Positions 40,347 through 52,806 of a stretch of 64,000 nt of DNA are shown here, in pieces (position 1 is the stretch's first letter; each line of letters opens with the position of its first letter). Source of the stretch: Absidia repens. Its lineage: Eukaryota; Mucoromycota; Mucoromycetes; Mucorales; Cunninghamellaceae. The stretch spans positions 248,001 through 312,000 of the forward strand of contig MCGE01000011.1 in the NCBI GenBank assembly GCA_002105175.1, read 5' to 3'. The translations under genes were made by a program, and so were the position numbers. The notes beneath the pieces are model-generated. The model saw only the letters and a program-made list of their open reading frames with translations, ran no database searches and had not been told where the DNA came from.

Positions 40347-40420
40347 CATTAGGCTCCATAGTTTAGTTTAATTGTCATATTTTATCTCCATACCTGAATA
40401 AGATATGTCTTGGAATTTTG
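40347..40420 (+). repeat. Fragment of the dispersed repeat
   Basis: The words ATTAGGCTCCATAGTTTAGT and CCATACCTGAATAAGATATG match the segment just after the conserved core of the long copies (compare 25700-25770). The core itself is missing on the left, so this is a broken piece. Confidence 0.6.
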
Positions 40421-40654
40421 CATTTACATCATCTCTCATACGTTTTTCGTCGTTTATTTTATCCAATGGGTACACCCGCTCGTGCATGTATGAAGAAATA
40501 AAAGAAAAGGGGGGGGAGTATACTTATTGAGGCAACATCTATCAATTGTTCAGTTCAAAGTTCCATCTACTGCACTGTATAGTGTTGTACATACTGGGTT
40601 TCTAACTATAGGCGGGGGGGGGCTGAATGGGTTCAGAGCTGTGGAGGACGCATG

Positions 40655-40706
<52 letters not shown>
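40655..40706. repeat. Poly-A tract, 52 nt
   Basis: An uninterrupted A run in the gap between unknown genes. Its length may be unreliable in an assembly. Confidence 0.9.
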
Positions 40707-40708
<2 letters not shown>

Positions 40709-40994
40709 CCAGCGGTGAGTGCATAGTAACCATGATGATTGAAGAGCACTGGAAGATAAACTAGTTTACCCGCAAACATTCATTTTATAAACGTCTTGAG
40801 TACGGTACTTCCTCGACTCCCCTCAATCAAAACTAACCAACACCAAATGTCAAAACCTTTTTGTTTTATAAATACAAAGAGCACACCAACTACATACATA
40901 TCTTTGTTTTTGTCCTTTTTTACTTTTATTTTTTTATTTTCTTGACTATCGTATCATGTTACGTGGTTCCATATTTTATTGTCAAAAGAAAAAA

Positions 40995-41140
40995 TCAATA
41001 TCCGCGTCGTATTTTCTGTAAGACCCAGCTACTTTTACATTCTTGTTGAGCTGCACCACACAGGTCGGAACCAGTAGGATATGTACCCCTGCAGAAAATG
41101 ATATCATATTCATATAAACTTTCTTTGAAGGGGAGGGACA

Positions 41141-41201
<61 letters not shown>

Positions 41202-41397
41202 TGTGTGTGTGTGTGTGTGAGTGAGGGTGTAGTTTGACCTACGCATTTGTAGCTTTAATGAATTCATATCTGGTTTGAAGACTTCCTGGGTGCAAACATG
41301 GGTGGCTATGATACTTTGCGCTTCGCATGTTACATACTTGCTCAACGTACAGAATTGTAATGCATAGAGACATAAAAAGCACGATATTTGGAATCAT
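40995..41397 (-). CDS. Candidate small secreted cysteine-containing protein (82 aa)
   Basis: Exons (complement): 41243-41397 and 40995-41088. The donor is GTAGGT and the acceptor CTGCAG, in phase. The product begins MIPNIVLFMSLCITILYV, a good signal peptide. The mature part of about 62 residues has four Cys in VCNMRSAKYHSHPCLHPG and TYPTGSDLCGAAQQECKSSW, enough for two disulfides. The tail is basic (KIRRGY). The family is not recognised. Size, signal peptide and even number of Cys fit a fungal secreted effector-like or cell-surface protein, but this is inference. The intron is almost entirely a GA/GT microsatellite on the + strand. Without transcript evidence the gene itself is uncertain. Confidence 0.45.
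41144..41218. repeat. GA then GT dinucleotide microsatellite
   Basis: About 55 nt of GA repeats run directly into about 20 nt of GT repeats. The tract lies inside the predicted intron of the small secreted protein gene. Confidence 0.9.
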
Positions 41398-41884
41398 ATC
41401 ATTTGATAAGGGGAAAAAAAAGTTAGCTCAAAGAGACATCATGTATTGCTATGATTGATCAAGTAGAGAAGTACAGATGAGAAATACAAAACTGATTTTG
41501 ATAATATCACATATTGAGTAAGATGAGGTAAAATATTTGGTTTTTATTTTATTTTATTTGATAAAGATAATAATATAAAAAAAATTCTATCTAATGAAGG
41601 AAGTTTGATTTTAAAAAGATAAAGAGTAGGGGAAGGATATTAGAACGGGGGAAGAGAGGATGGGAAGTGACAGGGAGTGAGATATAATTAACTGTATGGG
41701 TAATTATATTAACAGAAGTATATGAAAAAAATAATAATACCAAATGTGATGAGGATAATAATAAATAGTAACAACAAAAAATATTCTAATACTAAAAAAA
41801 AAAAACTTGATAAAAACGGAAAGCATGTGAGGGGAAGTGAGAGAAGGAGAAGGAGGAGCGGGGTAGGGGAATCAAATAATTTGT
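41398..41884. other. Gap between small secreted protein and P450 reductase
   Basis: AT- and purine-rich, containing the 3' flank of the reductase (reverse strand) and the upstream region of the small gene. No gene was seen. Confidence 0.45.
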
Positions 41885-44368
41885 CTAAGACCAAACATCT
41901 TCTTGGTAACGGCCAATGTTGCGTAGAGACTTGATATAGTCAGTAGCCTTATCTTCGGATTTATTTCCATATTCCATTGCCAAGCTGACAAAGGTTTGGT
42001 TGACATCACGGGCCATGCATTTAGCATCCCCTATAGAATACAGTAAGAAAAAAAAAAAAAAAAAAAAAAAGTCAGTCAGTTATGAGTTTTTGCTTGATTG
42101 AACGGACGGATTTTGCTTTCATCACAATAGACTTACCACACACGTAGATATAGGCACCTTTTTCCAATAATTGCCACATCGCTTCACCATGTTCTTCCAA
42201 ACGATGTTGTACATATACCTTGTGGTCGGTTTCACGAGAGAAGGCAGTGATAATGCGGGATTCCGCACCAAGGGTGTCAAAGAGGTCTGACCATTCATCC
42301 GCATACAGGAAATCGTTTTGTGAATGACGGCTACCAAAGAAGAGGATAGTAGGACCAACGGATTTGCCATCCTTCTTTTGTAAAGCCCGTTCCCGAACAA
42401 AGCCACGGAAGGGAGCAACACCAGTACCAGGACCAATCATGATGATAGGGACGTTTGTGTTGCGAGGAAGCTTGAATTGCGATCGACGGACATGGACAGG
42501 TACCTTGCAAGAGCGGCCTTCAGCATTGAGATACGCTTGACGAGGACCAGCGAGATCGTAGACAGGTAACGAGGCGTCTTGTTGGCCTTGGCCTTGAAGA
42601 TGCATGCGATACAAAAAGTTGGTGTTGACGCCATGGACAGTACGTTCTGGGGACGTTTCAGGCTGGTAGGCAAGAGTGACACATGTGGCAGCAATGGTGG
42701 TGGGGGTTTCCTTGGCTGAGGATGAGATGGAGTAATAGCGAGGTTGGAGTCGAGAAATGGATTCCACAATAAGGTCGAAAGGTACACTTGCAAAGGCACC
42801 AGACGCAGACGCACTGCCGCCAGCAGCTAATTCCAAGACTTCACCCAAGTTGCGCATCGCTTCACCCACCTTGAGTCGATATTCGTCCTTGTCGGTGGCC
42901 CAAAGTTTGAGGGTTTCCTTGGCAGTGTCGTTAGGAGCATGTTCCACCAAAGGCAACAATGATTGGCGAGATGCAGGAGCACAGATGTCCAGATAATGAC
43001 GGAAGATGGCGCGGTAAGTGGCAGGGACAGGGAAGGGGTATTGTTTGGAAGCAGCAGGATCAATCGCCTTAACCATCACCACAGCATCCAACTTGTCAGT
43101 TAAACCGAGGATAGATGCCAAACGTAAAACTTCATCTTCGTTGTTGGTAGGCCACATAGCGACATGATCACCGGTTTGATAGCTGAGATTCGTTCCAGAA
43201 ATATCGATATCAATGTGTAAGCAGTGACGGTCAGATCCCTTGAATAGTTCACGAGACACGATGGGTGCCACATAAGGTCGCTTGGCATCGTAAATAGATT
43301 TTCTATATACAAAAAAGGTGTGAATTAGCGCACAGGCCATCGAAGAACCAGCTTTTGTTGCTGTTGTTGACTTACGCTCCAGCTTTAACCTTGGTGCCAA
43401 TTTCACCGAAGTAAACATCATCCTTTTCATAGGATTCCAATTCTTCCACACTGTAAGTCGCCTGTCTAGGACCCATTTGAGCACTATTTTCATCCACACC
43501 GAGGGCTTCACAGAAGGCGGGCCACATGGATTCTTGCCAGGCCAGGAAATCTTCTTCTAAAGATGCATCATCGTCACCTTCACCACGTTCACCAATACGC
43601 TTCGCACCAAGCTTTGTCAAACGTTTGTCCAAGATACGAGCCACAGCATTGTAATGTTCATACGTTTTGTTACCCAAACCAAACAAGATATAACGCAAAG
43701 AATTCAAATCTTCACCGCCATCCGAAAATTGGGGTTCTTCATCAGTCACCAGCTGTTCCCAGAAGTCAGCCGCATTATCAGTTGGTTCCCCTTCCCCATA
43801 AGTCGCCATCACAAAAAATACCAAGCTATCTTCAGGCAATGTATTCAAATAGGAGAGATCGTAAAGTTCAATATCGGCTGTCATACAGTTCACTCCAAAT
43901 CGTTGAGCACATTCCTTTGCTAATCTTGAAGCGTAATCTTCAGCAGTACCAGTTTGGGAGCCATAAAAGATAACTAGAAGAGACGGTAAATGAAAGAAGA
44001 AAGCATTAGTTTCATTGCAAATTTTTATAGTCTCTGTATTTGTAACTTACCAACTTGACGACTCTTTACAACGAATAGATAGATATATAAATATAATAAA
44101 CCTTGATGAATAAAGCGCTCTCCCCATCACCTTGCCTTTTTTTTTTATCATCCTTCGTTGTTACCTGTTGTTGCATGAGTTTGACAAAGTTGCGTTCCCT
44201 TTTTGGAGCTTGTGGGGTGGTTGGTTTGGACGAAGTGTCAGGTTGAGAGGAACCAAACAGTTTATCAGCCAGCTGACGTCTTGCGAACCAGGCAATAGTA
44301 CCTAGACCAACAGTACCCAATAAAATCAAATCAAGAGTGTCAATGACAGCAGGAGTAGGTTGTGTCAT
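41885..44368 (-). CDS. NCP1: NADPH-cytochrome P450 reductase
   Basis: Exons (complement): 44165-44368, 44051-44063, 43376-43973, 42137-43302, 41885-42030, giving 708 aa. An N-terminal ER anchor (LDLILLGTVGLGTIAWFARR) precedes the FMN domain: VVIFYGSQTGTAEDYASRLA, FFVMATYGEGEPTDNAADFW and FGLGNKTYEHYN. The FAD domain shows SYQTGDHVAMWPTN and LQPRYYSISSS. The NADPH domain shows IIMIGPGTGVAPFRGFV, ILFFGSRHSQNDFLYADEW and YIYVCGDAKCMARDV. The C-terminus EDVWS keeps the Trp that stacks on FAD. It passes electrons from NADPH to microsomal P450s (for example sterol demethylase). Exon 2 is a 13-nt microexon coding S-R-Q-V just before the FMN strand; phase requires it. Intron 4 holds an A tract. Confidence 0.97.
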
Positions 44369-45327
44369 GTTTTTTAATCAAATGGGATGAAAAAAAAAAA
44401 AGATGAAAAAATAGAAACAAAGAAAAAACGGAAAAATTAAAAATGATGGGCCCACTCACAGCAAAAAAAAAAAAAATGGCTGAGCGGTGATTGAAAAGAG
44501 AAAAAATATCATCGGCTGCCGAGACCCGAATTGGCCAATTTCAGATGACCTTTCAATCTGTAGTTCAATTATGACAAAAACAACCCCCCATTTCGATTTA
44601 ACCCTCTTTTTGTATATTGAGATTACTTACTACAGGAACAAAAATATACTCTAATTTTTTTTATTTATTTTTTCTCTTTGAGTAAGCCCCGCCATTGATA
44701 TTTCACATACAAATACATACTAGAAGTATAAAATGAATGAATTGATACGGGAGCCAAGATCCTATATGTCATATATCATATGACAACAGTACTTATCAGA
44801 TCTTATTTTTTTTTTTTTTCTGTAGTACCATTTTATATGTGAATATGTTCATTTCCGGGATCTTTTTGCTATCATAGATGAAAAATGATCAAAAGCACAT
44901 ACACATAGTTCCTTACTCAATCAGTAATATCATCCATCAACTCTAGAATAATAATAATAATAAAAAACAAAAAAAAAACGTATTTTGGAATACCAAACCC
45001 TCACACACATATATAACCCCAGTCCACTAATAATATCCCCGTCTAGTATCATCAAAATCAAAACATTATATAAAGTCATAAAATATACTTTCAAAGAATT
45101 TTTTTATTGGGCAGAAGGTATAAACAATAAAAAAACAATATTGTACAAAGCATCCAAAGGAAGAAAAAGCGTGCAAGAGAGGGAGAGAGAGAGAGAGAGA
45201 GAATGGAGAGGGGGATCAAAATATAAAAGTAAAATAATAAAATGTATATTGAGTGTTGTATATAGTGAACGGACGGAAGAGGTTAAGTTGGGGTGCCGGG
45301 GAGGGAATAAAAGTCTAAAAATCATCA
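44369..45327. other. Gap between P450 reductase and NIPA-like gene
   Basis: Reductase promoter (A-rich leader), T tract near 44808-44819, and GA microsatellite at 45182-45202. No gene was seen. Confidence 0.45.
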
Positions 45328-47688
45328 TTATTCTTCCCATCCTTCCATCAATCCATTTGTATCGATTCCGTTTGAATGGGTTGCCCCGTTTCTAAATGAG
45401 GAGGAGGTGGAGGTAGTGGTGGTCAGTGGGTCCATATGACGTTGTTGTGATCCTATTGATGAGTTCATCGGCCGAAAACCATCATTCGTGTTTGTTGTTG
45501 TTGGTGGTGGATCCAATAAAAACGGTTCTTGATTAGGTTCATCAACGGTTGCATCTTGAGATAATAAATCTATTCATAGAATCATGGAATCAGCCATCAT
45601 CATCACTTTTACTTCCTGGAGGGGGAAGGGCAAGTTTTTTTTTTTTCGGCTATTACCTGATTTTTTGTTTTGAGTTTTCTTCTTGTAAGATACCTTATCC
45701 ATACTAATATTATCCGTGTATTGTTGATGAGGGGCAGAAACAAGTTCAATACCATTGTAATCATCCATTGACGTGTTTGACCGTCGTGCCAGCGTCACTG
45801 ATTTTCGGGAAGTAGAAGCATATCGCCCCGCGCCAATCAATGGTTTGGGAAACATATCCGCTGGTCCAGGCTGATCTATACCATTTTGAGGAAGCATATG
45901 ATCGTTTTCGTTATGATCTTCATCGATGTATTTTTCATTGTCAAAAAGATGCACCAAGCTGTTTCGTCGATTCCCATTGGTGTTGCTGCCTCCACGTCCG
46001 AGATGTCCGCTTTCAATGCTGCTTTCGTCATCATCACCAGGCAAAGGTTGGTGTGTGTGCTGTGGCTGACTCCGAGAGTGATGTAAAAGAGCGACACCGG
46101 AACAGATAATCAAAAAGCCAAAGACGCAAGTGGTGACGTCGGTGCCAGAAGCTTCAAAACCGCGATAAAAGACAGTGGCGCTAACGATGGTAAGTGTGGT
46201 GAAGAGAACATAGTAGGTAGGGGTGACGAGAGCTGTGTTGAAAATATTGAGCGCCTTGTTGAGATAAATAATTTCCACCATCAGAGTCACTATGGTCAGT
46301 GCCAGCACTAGATAGACAAACCAGTCGTCGAATTGATTTTCCACAGCCAATGAATGAACAATCGTACCACCAATCCCTTGCGTGAACACAACGGAGAGCG
46401 ACCCAATTAGCGAGCACACTGTGATATAGACGAGCATGTTTTTGTTGCCCCAACGCGGTCCGCAATAATATACAAGGAAGAGTGATAAGCCAACAGCAAA
46501 AACAGAGTATGTCATGAATCCTACAAGAAATATATAAAATAAACGTAACGAATGAGCACTTTCACTAATTCGCTCTCATCCTCTATCTATTGTCGTAATT
46601 CTTACCAGTAGATAACATTAATGTTCTAAAAGTTGCAATAGTATTATCGGCCGCGCCTTCTTCAGGAGCATGTAGTACGATAATGATGGCACCTAAAACA
46701 CATTGTATACATCCAATAATACCTTGGAAAGTCAGTCCTTCCTTTAAAAAGATCGATGATAACACAGCACTAGTAAATAGTAAGAAAAAGACGTTGAGTG
46801 GAACAGGATCGCGCTGATATTTCCAAATTTTCTGTTTTTAATATTACCTAAGTACCACACTAAGCGCACCAAGTGGAGTGACAAGAATGGCAGGAGCAAA
46901 AGCATAGGCCACAAAATTACAACCTTCACCGACCACCACTATTAAAAAAGGGAATACTCGGTTAGGATCATCATATGTCAAACACAATATATCATCCTGA
47001 TTTTTTTTTAATCAATATTATAGTCTATACTTACTGAGAATCATTCCTGTCCACCACATGGCAGATTTCAAATATCCATATCCTTCTCCGGCAGCGTCTC
47101 CTAATAGTCCCCCCAAAAATAGAGAAACAAAAACAACGATAAATGATTCAGTCACCAAGTTTGGAGAAAGACAAAAACAAAATTGAAATCTTACCTGAGC
47201 GTGCGTTTGAATCCAAAAGTCCTTTCTTCTTGAAAACAAAGCTACTACCAATAAAGACACCTAGTTTCAAAAAAGGAGAAACAAAAAAGAAAGAAGTTGT
47301 TAAAAAAAAAAAATAAAGACCTTTTCATTTATCCCATATCATCCAAAATCATCCCTCCTCGCTCTCGCTCCCCCCCCCTTCCCCTTGTAGTTGCTGTTGC
47401 TGCTGCTGCTGCTGTTGTTGTTGTTGTTAAACATCGGTTTTCCTCCACAGAGTCGTTATAGTCTTACTCAATACAAGTCTATCTATCTCCCTCTCCTTTT
47501 TTATCCGTTATTACCAACCTATAGACATACTCCATCCCATATATCCTGACAACTTCACAACCTGTTTTTTTTTATTGTCACTTACCACTTGCGACAGCCA
47601 GGGTAACCCCAATGCTTTTGTAGAGAGCGCCATGTGTTTCCATTGTCTCTGGAGTGAGCGGTAATGCTGATTCTGATGAGCTTGACAT
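45328..47688 (-). CDS. NIPA-like magnesium transporter (DUF803)
   Basis: Exons (complement): 47586-47688, 47195-47260, 47035-47100, 46848-46938, 46606-46769, 45657-46520, 45328-45569, giving 531 aa. The family hallmarks are in order: GVFIGSSFVFKKKGLLDS, GYGYLKSAMWWTGMILMVVG, EGCNFVAYAFAPAILVTPLG, SAVLSSIFLKEGLTFQGIIG and CIQCVLGAIIIVLHAP. Helices with TQGIGGTIVHSLA, YLNKALNIFNTALVTPTYYV and TTCVFGFLIICSGVALLHHS follow. About nine membrane helices fill the first 330 residues. The last about 200 residues are a hydrophilic Ser/Asn/Thr-rich cytoplasmic tail, longer than in animal NIPAs but usual in fungi. By family it moves Mg2+ across the plasma or endosomal membrane. Intron 1 contains a CAG/CAA-type microsatellite. 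Confidence 0.92.
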
Positions 47689-48454
47689 TGGAATGTTCTA
47701 TAATAGAGTATCGTTGTATATGCCACTAAGGATTTTCGCGCCAGTCAGTGATAAAAGGTACGTACGTAAAAGATGAAGATGAAAGAGGGGTGACCAAAAA
47801 AAAAATGAATTTGTTCTTGAATATACAGTAAAAAAGAAACAAGAGCAAATTCTAAAAAAGAGGAAGATTCTTTTTTTTTTCCAATATGCTTTACAAGAAG
47901 TAAAAAAAAAAAAAAAAGAGAGTGAAGAAAGAAAAAAAGAGATAAAAATATAAAATAGAAGACTCCTATTTTTAGGGTTCTTTTTTTTTTGTCTAGTAAA
48001 GCCCTACACAATCATTGAAAAAAAAAATAGTGTGACACCTTCCAAAAATGTATAAACCAATAAAAGCGTGGTCAGATCAAAAAGTCAAACTGAAAAAAGA
48101 AAAGAGATAAATTTAATCCAATACAAAAACAACAAAAAAAAAAAAACGGGCCAATCATGATGATATCAATTAATCGCCATGGTGTAGAGTGTAAAAAAAC
48201 ACCACCTTTTTTTTTGGTTGCAATGATTGTTTGACAATAGGAGGTGAGGAACTCACTAATCATCGTGGTAATTGGTTCATATCGGCGTTTTAATTGGACA
48301 AAAAAGAAACCCCCCTTCTCCCTTTGACAAAAAAGTGCCAAGCAATCGAGCTAAACAATGGCTGAATATCAATTACACAACCAACGAGATTCCAAAGTTT
48401 CTCATTTCCGTGTGTTGCCCCGCTATGCCCGCAAATCCACAACCCCATTTTTGC

Positions 48455-48490
<36 letters not shown>

Positions 48491-48735
48491 AGTTTTTTCT
48501 TTATTATATAAAAGTACAAAGACAGTGTAAAATAAATAAATAAATAAAATAAATGGTAATGTGTATAAAATATGACTAAGAAGGGATGGAGGGAGGAGGA
48601 GGAGGTGGGGGGGGAGGGAGGACAAATAATAATAATAACAACATATAATAATAAATGATAATAATAATAATAATAATAACACTAATAATAATACTAAAAT
48701 AAACTACAAAACGTAAGAAAAAAAAAATGAAATAC
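47689..48735. other. Gap between NIPA-like gene and mucin-like gene
   Basis: The left part is promoter and leader of the NIPA-like gene, with many A/T tracts. A 30-nt A tract lies near 48457-48486. ATA and GGA repeats near 48590-48680 lie in the 3' flank of the reverse gene. No gene was seen. Confidence 0.45.
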
Positions 48736-51515
48736 TTAAAAGTAGCCATAATTCTTCTTTTGTTGCCCATTGGATGATGACGTCTGACTTGCATTTTCTT
48801 GATCTGCTTGTGCTCTAAAGGGATTATATTCATTGCTGTTACCGCCTCTTGTAAGGGCATCAGGAGGGATCGTATGAGAAAGGTCCATGGCAAATTGGGG
48901 CTGATAGGTCGAAGCTGCCTTGTCACTTCGGAAAAGAGGTGCATGCATCGAAGGCTGTGAATCCATGGTGGTTCTTGATCCATGCTGCGGTCCACCAGCC
49001 AATGGGGACGAGCCATACAATGGCGGTGAAAGCACAGGTGCAAACGGATCTTGGGTCGATGTACTTGATACCACACTATAATGCTGATACTGTTGTTGTT
49101 GTTGTGGAAGTGGTGATGTCGAAGGTGCTGGTTGTGGACTGGGTGATGGAGTATTGGCCAATGCGATATTCCCATAAAATTGTGAATCGTCAATATTGTT
49201 CTGTTGTTGAGACATATCCATGTGATGGTCTGTCTGCATCATGGCAGGTGCGCCGACAACCATAGGGGACGGCGACCCAGCGGTCGATCGTTCCGACATT
49301 TCCCTTTGTGATGTGGAGAATAAATGTTGATTGCTATTATTGGTGTTGTAGTAGTTGTGTGATGATGCATCCCCGCCGCCGTTGCCATGAAGCACTTGGG
49401 TCAGGAAATTGAATTTGGATAAGCGTGCCGTTTGTTTGTTGTGAGCCGCCCCTCCGCCAGCGAGATCCCCATAAGACATGGCCCTGCTGCCGCCGCCACC
49501 ACCATTTGCATCGTCTTCATATTCCCTGAAACGCGCCGCCCGCATATTCAATTGCCGCGATCGTCGTTGCCAACGGATCAAGCCCAAAAACAAAATCACC
49601 ACCCCGGCAATACATCCCACAGTGATTCCTGCAATTTGTCCACCAGATAGATTTGTTGACGTTGATGCTTGTGGAGGTGCCGAACACACATTCCCAGAGC
49701 CACAGTACGACGATAGACATTGGAAATCTTCATAGCATTGGTCGCCATTGTTCTTGAGGGGCACACATGTCTTGAGCGCCGCATTGCAAAAGTAATCGTC
49801 AGGACAACGGCCATCCACAGCATGAGGATCGGCGCCACATTCATTCATACCAAGCACAAGTGACGGGACAGCTGTTGACGAAGTGATCGAGAAACTGCGT
49901 GTGGAGGTGAGTGTAGATGAGAAGGACGGCTCAGTCGTAGTGGAGGTCGGTGCTTCAGTTGAACTTGGGATCTGCGTTTCTGTAAGAGCGCTGCTGATGC
50001 TGCTGCTGCTATCAATGGTGCTGCTACTGCTGCTGGAATAGGTCATGGCTGCCGCTGTCACTGATTCAGCGGAGGTTGATGAATAGGAAGTAGACATGAT
50101 AGATGCTGCCGAGGATATACTATCACTTGTTGTTACTGTTTCGGAAGAGGTGGGTGTTTCTGATGATGTGAGCGATTCGGATGATGACGATGATTCAAAT
50201 GTAGTGATGGTGGAGCGCATACTGGTGGTTTCCGATTCACTCGTGCTTGTTGGCGTGGGCGAATATGATGTGAATGAATCAGTTGATGTACTATCTGTGG
50301 CAGTCGTTGATTCGGAAGAAGTCATACTAGCAAAATCGGTGGTAGATGATTCATACGCCGTGCTGGTGGCAGAGTCAGTGATATATGAGGTAGATGATGA
50401 GTCTTCCGTAGTAAATGATGATTCTGATTCTGTTGCTGATTCTGTTGCTGTTGCTGTTGCTGTTGTTGATTCGTCAGTCGCTGTTGCTGATTCTGTTTCT
50501 GTTACTGTTGATTCATCAGTTGCTGTTGCTGATTCGGTGGGAGTTGCAGTGATCGGCTCAGTGGTTGTGTCAGAATCGGAGGCTGTTGGTGAATCCGTAG
50601 CTGCAGTTTGAGTTTCTGTAGCTTTTTCAGTCGTTTCTGTCTCTGTTGCCTCTGCGGTGGTAGTAGCATCTGTCGGAGTATCAGTCGCCTTTTCAGTTGC
50701 CGTTGCTTCTTCAGTAGTAGTGTCAGTCGCCTTTTCAGTCGCCGTTGCCTCTTCAGTAGTAGTGTCTTTTGGTTTTTCGGTGGCAGTGGCTTCTTCAGTA
50801 GCAGTGTCCTTTGGTTTTTCGGTCGTGGTTGCTTCTTCGGTGGCAGTGGCTGTTGGTTTTTCGGTCTCTGTAGCATCATCCGTGGCCGTTGGTTCATCAG
50901 TAGGCTTTTCAGTCGCTTGCTGCTCAGTTGTTTTCTTGTCTGCCGTCGTTTCTGCCTGTGTTTCCTTGGGTGCTTCTGTTTTTGTGGGCTCTTGTGTCTG
51001 ACCGCCGGTTTCTTCGGTAGGCGTTGGCTGCTTATCAGTAGGTTCATCGTTTGCAGTGGGTGAAGCATCGTTTCCAGTTGGCTGCTTATCAGTAGGTTCA
51101 TCGTTTGCAGTGGGTGAAGCATCGTTTCCAGTTGGCTGCTGATCAGTAGGTTCGTCGTTTGAAGTGGGTGATGCATCGTTTCCACCGTCTGTTGGTTCCC
51201 CAATATCTATAATGTTGAGTAGGTTAATCGTTTGTACGCGTTATTTTACAGATTTCTTTTTGACGTTCACTTACTAGCATCGTCTGACGCTGGGGCACGT
51301 TTCAGTAGGTTCATTTCATTTTGGTGGGCTATTAGCAAAATAAAGGGCAAAATAAAATTTAGTTTCAATTTTTTTTTTTGTATATACGAAATGAGCATAC
51401 CAGTAACTGCTTGAATGGACTGTGATAAGAAGACGAGACAGAATACAGTAGCAATGAGCTGGTGTTGGAGTTTGGTTGAGATTGCTGGTACGTGCGACTG
51501 AGGTGAATGCGACAT
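48736..51515 (-). CDS. Mucin-like single-pass membrane protein, possible cell-wall sensor
   Basis: Exons (complement): 51401-51515, 51275-51328, 48736-51206, giving 879 aa. The signal peptide core is LIATVFCLVFLSQSIQA. An in-frame upstream ATG at 51674 would add 53 hydrophobic residues encoded by leader-like sequence, so I chose 51515. The ectodomain of about 450 residues is Thr/Ser/Glu/Pro-rich, with 18-aa tandem units (NDEPTDKQPTGNDASPTA) and then TEEATATEK-type units. A compact domain with eight Cys lies at about 513-564 (ECGADPHAVDGRCPDDYFC to QCLSSYCGSGNVC). One transmembrane helix (about 581-600: IAGITVGCIAGVVILFLGLI) leads to a basic stop-transfer RWQRRSR and a 280-aa Gln/Ser-rich cytoplasmic tail. 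The layout resembles yeast Wsc/Mid2-type wall-stress sensors, but the Cys domain is not WSC. Confidence 0.8.
51018..51190. repeat. 54-bp coding tandem repeat (about 3 units)
   Basis: Near-identical 54-nt units encode N-D-E-P-T-D-K-Q-P-T-G-N-D-A-S-P-T-A in the ectodomain of the mucin-like protein. The unit nearest the signal peptide is the most diverged. Confidence 0.85.
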
Positions 51516-52806
51516 GAGGGAAGGTGATCGAAAAGAGAAGAAAGGAGAGTGGGAAGAAGGGAGTGGATGGTTTGAAAGGAAAGACAAATGAACTGCAAAA
51601 GAAATAACAGTAAAGGAAACGAATAAAGAAAAAAAAAAAAAAGAAAAAGAAAAAAAAGGATTTTTTAATTTCACAGGTCAAAAAAAAAAACTGGAGATCG
51701 GGGATTCAATGTTACACTAACTGGACACACAGAAAAAAGAAAAAGAAATGATCTTCAACAGTGATGGTTCCCGTATCAAGTTTACTCGCTACCCCTTTTA
51801 TCACATATTTCTTTTAGGAAATTCAAACCTACAAAAGATTTCTAGTTATTATTTTATATCTTTTAAAAAAAATACACAGATACACTGTAACTAAACTATG
51901 TGAAACGGAAAAAGATGATGAGATTTTCTTGATTTACTTTAAATTTGCATCAGGAACGCTTCATATAGCGGCGATTCAAACATCCTTTTTTCATTAAAAA
52001 GTCGAACTTTTCTACCAAATCTCAATTGAATAAGAATCATTATTTAAGATAATACAAGGCAATCAAGTTCAAAATCAACTTCGTTTTTATACATCTTTCC
52101 TCAAGTTACAAGAACTCGAGCTAATGAAATAGTATACTTTTTTCAAATTAAACCAAGCACCATTTTTTTTATTCACCACTTCATTACACTACCATATGGG
52201 TTTAGTCTATTCGATATTTTAATATAAAGATATGCGTTTGTATCACCACAAGAAAAAAAAAGGCTGAATCAAAAAGTTTAATTTTCTACATAGTGCACAA
52301 GTAAAGCGAGGTGGATTTCCTGAAAGTACTTAGCTTGAATTTGACATCTGTCCAATCATCATTGGAAACTACAAAGTACGGACATACCATTGCTACTTCA
52401 TAATTTTTAATTGTACCATCTTCAGCCTCTTAATTTTTTTTTCTCATGATACCCTACTAGTACATATTCGTCATTATCATCATTGGCACACAAAACAAAA
52501 ATCCAAAATATGATACAACGTCACAACAATAAAGATGACCCATTCATGCAAAATTGAGAAACCCATTAACAACTGCAATATGTACTCTGCCAGCCCAACC
52601 CACCACCTATTTTTTTAGTGGAGGTTTAAACTCCGAGTGGGCCGGATGAATGAAAATTGAACCATCCATCTGATTTTCTGGCCTATCCTTCTTTTTTTTT
52701 CTCTTTTCATATTCCAATAGCACCGTTGACAAATAACCTATTCCGCCCCCTTATTTTACACTTTCTACTTATCGACCTTCTCCACCAATTCACTCTCATT
52801 CATCAA
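51516..52806. other. Divergent gap between mucin-like and RNF220-like genes
   Basis: About 1.3 kb of shared upstream region, AT-rich, with pyrimidine-rich leaders on both outer sides. No gene was seen. Confidence 0.5.

Larger units (their letters stand above)
38058..40994. other. Large gap with repeat copy 4, a repeat fragment and a poly-A tract
   Basis: Repeat copy 4 (reverse) spans about 39075-39955, and a short forward fragment lies at 40347-40420. A CA microsatellite lies near 40262-40282 and a 52-nt A tract at 40655-40706. No gene was recognised. The promoter of the 298-aa gene is at the left end. Confidence 0.55.

Noticed and set aside
44066..44164. Reductase exon 1 continuing as QQQVTTKDDKKKRQ
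   Set aside because: The donor GTAACA plus the 13-nt microexon restores the conserved VVIFYGSQTGTA strand; read-through ends in a stop.
50096..51063. Long forward-strand frames rich in Val/Ser/Asp and Cys/Phe/Ser
   Set aside because: They are mirror images of the Thr/Ser repeat coding sequence of the reverse-strand mucin-like gene.
51516..51674. Upstream ATG at 51674 as the start of the mucin-like protein
   Set aside because: The added residues come from a pyrimidine-rich leader and would bury the clear signal peptide; kept only as an alternative.
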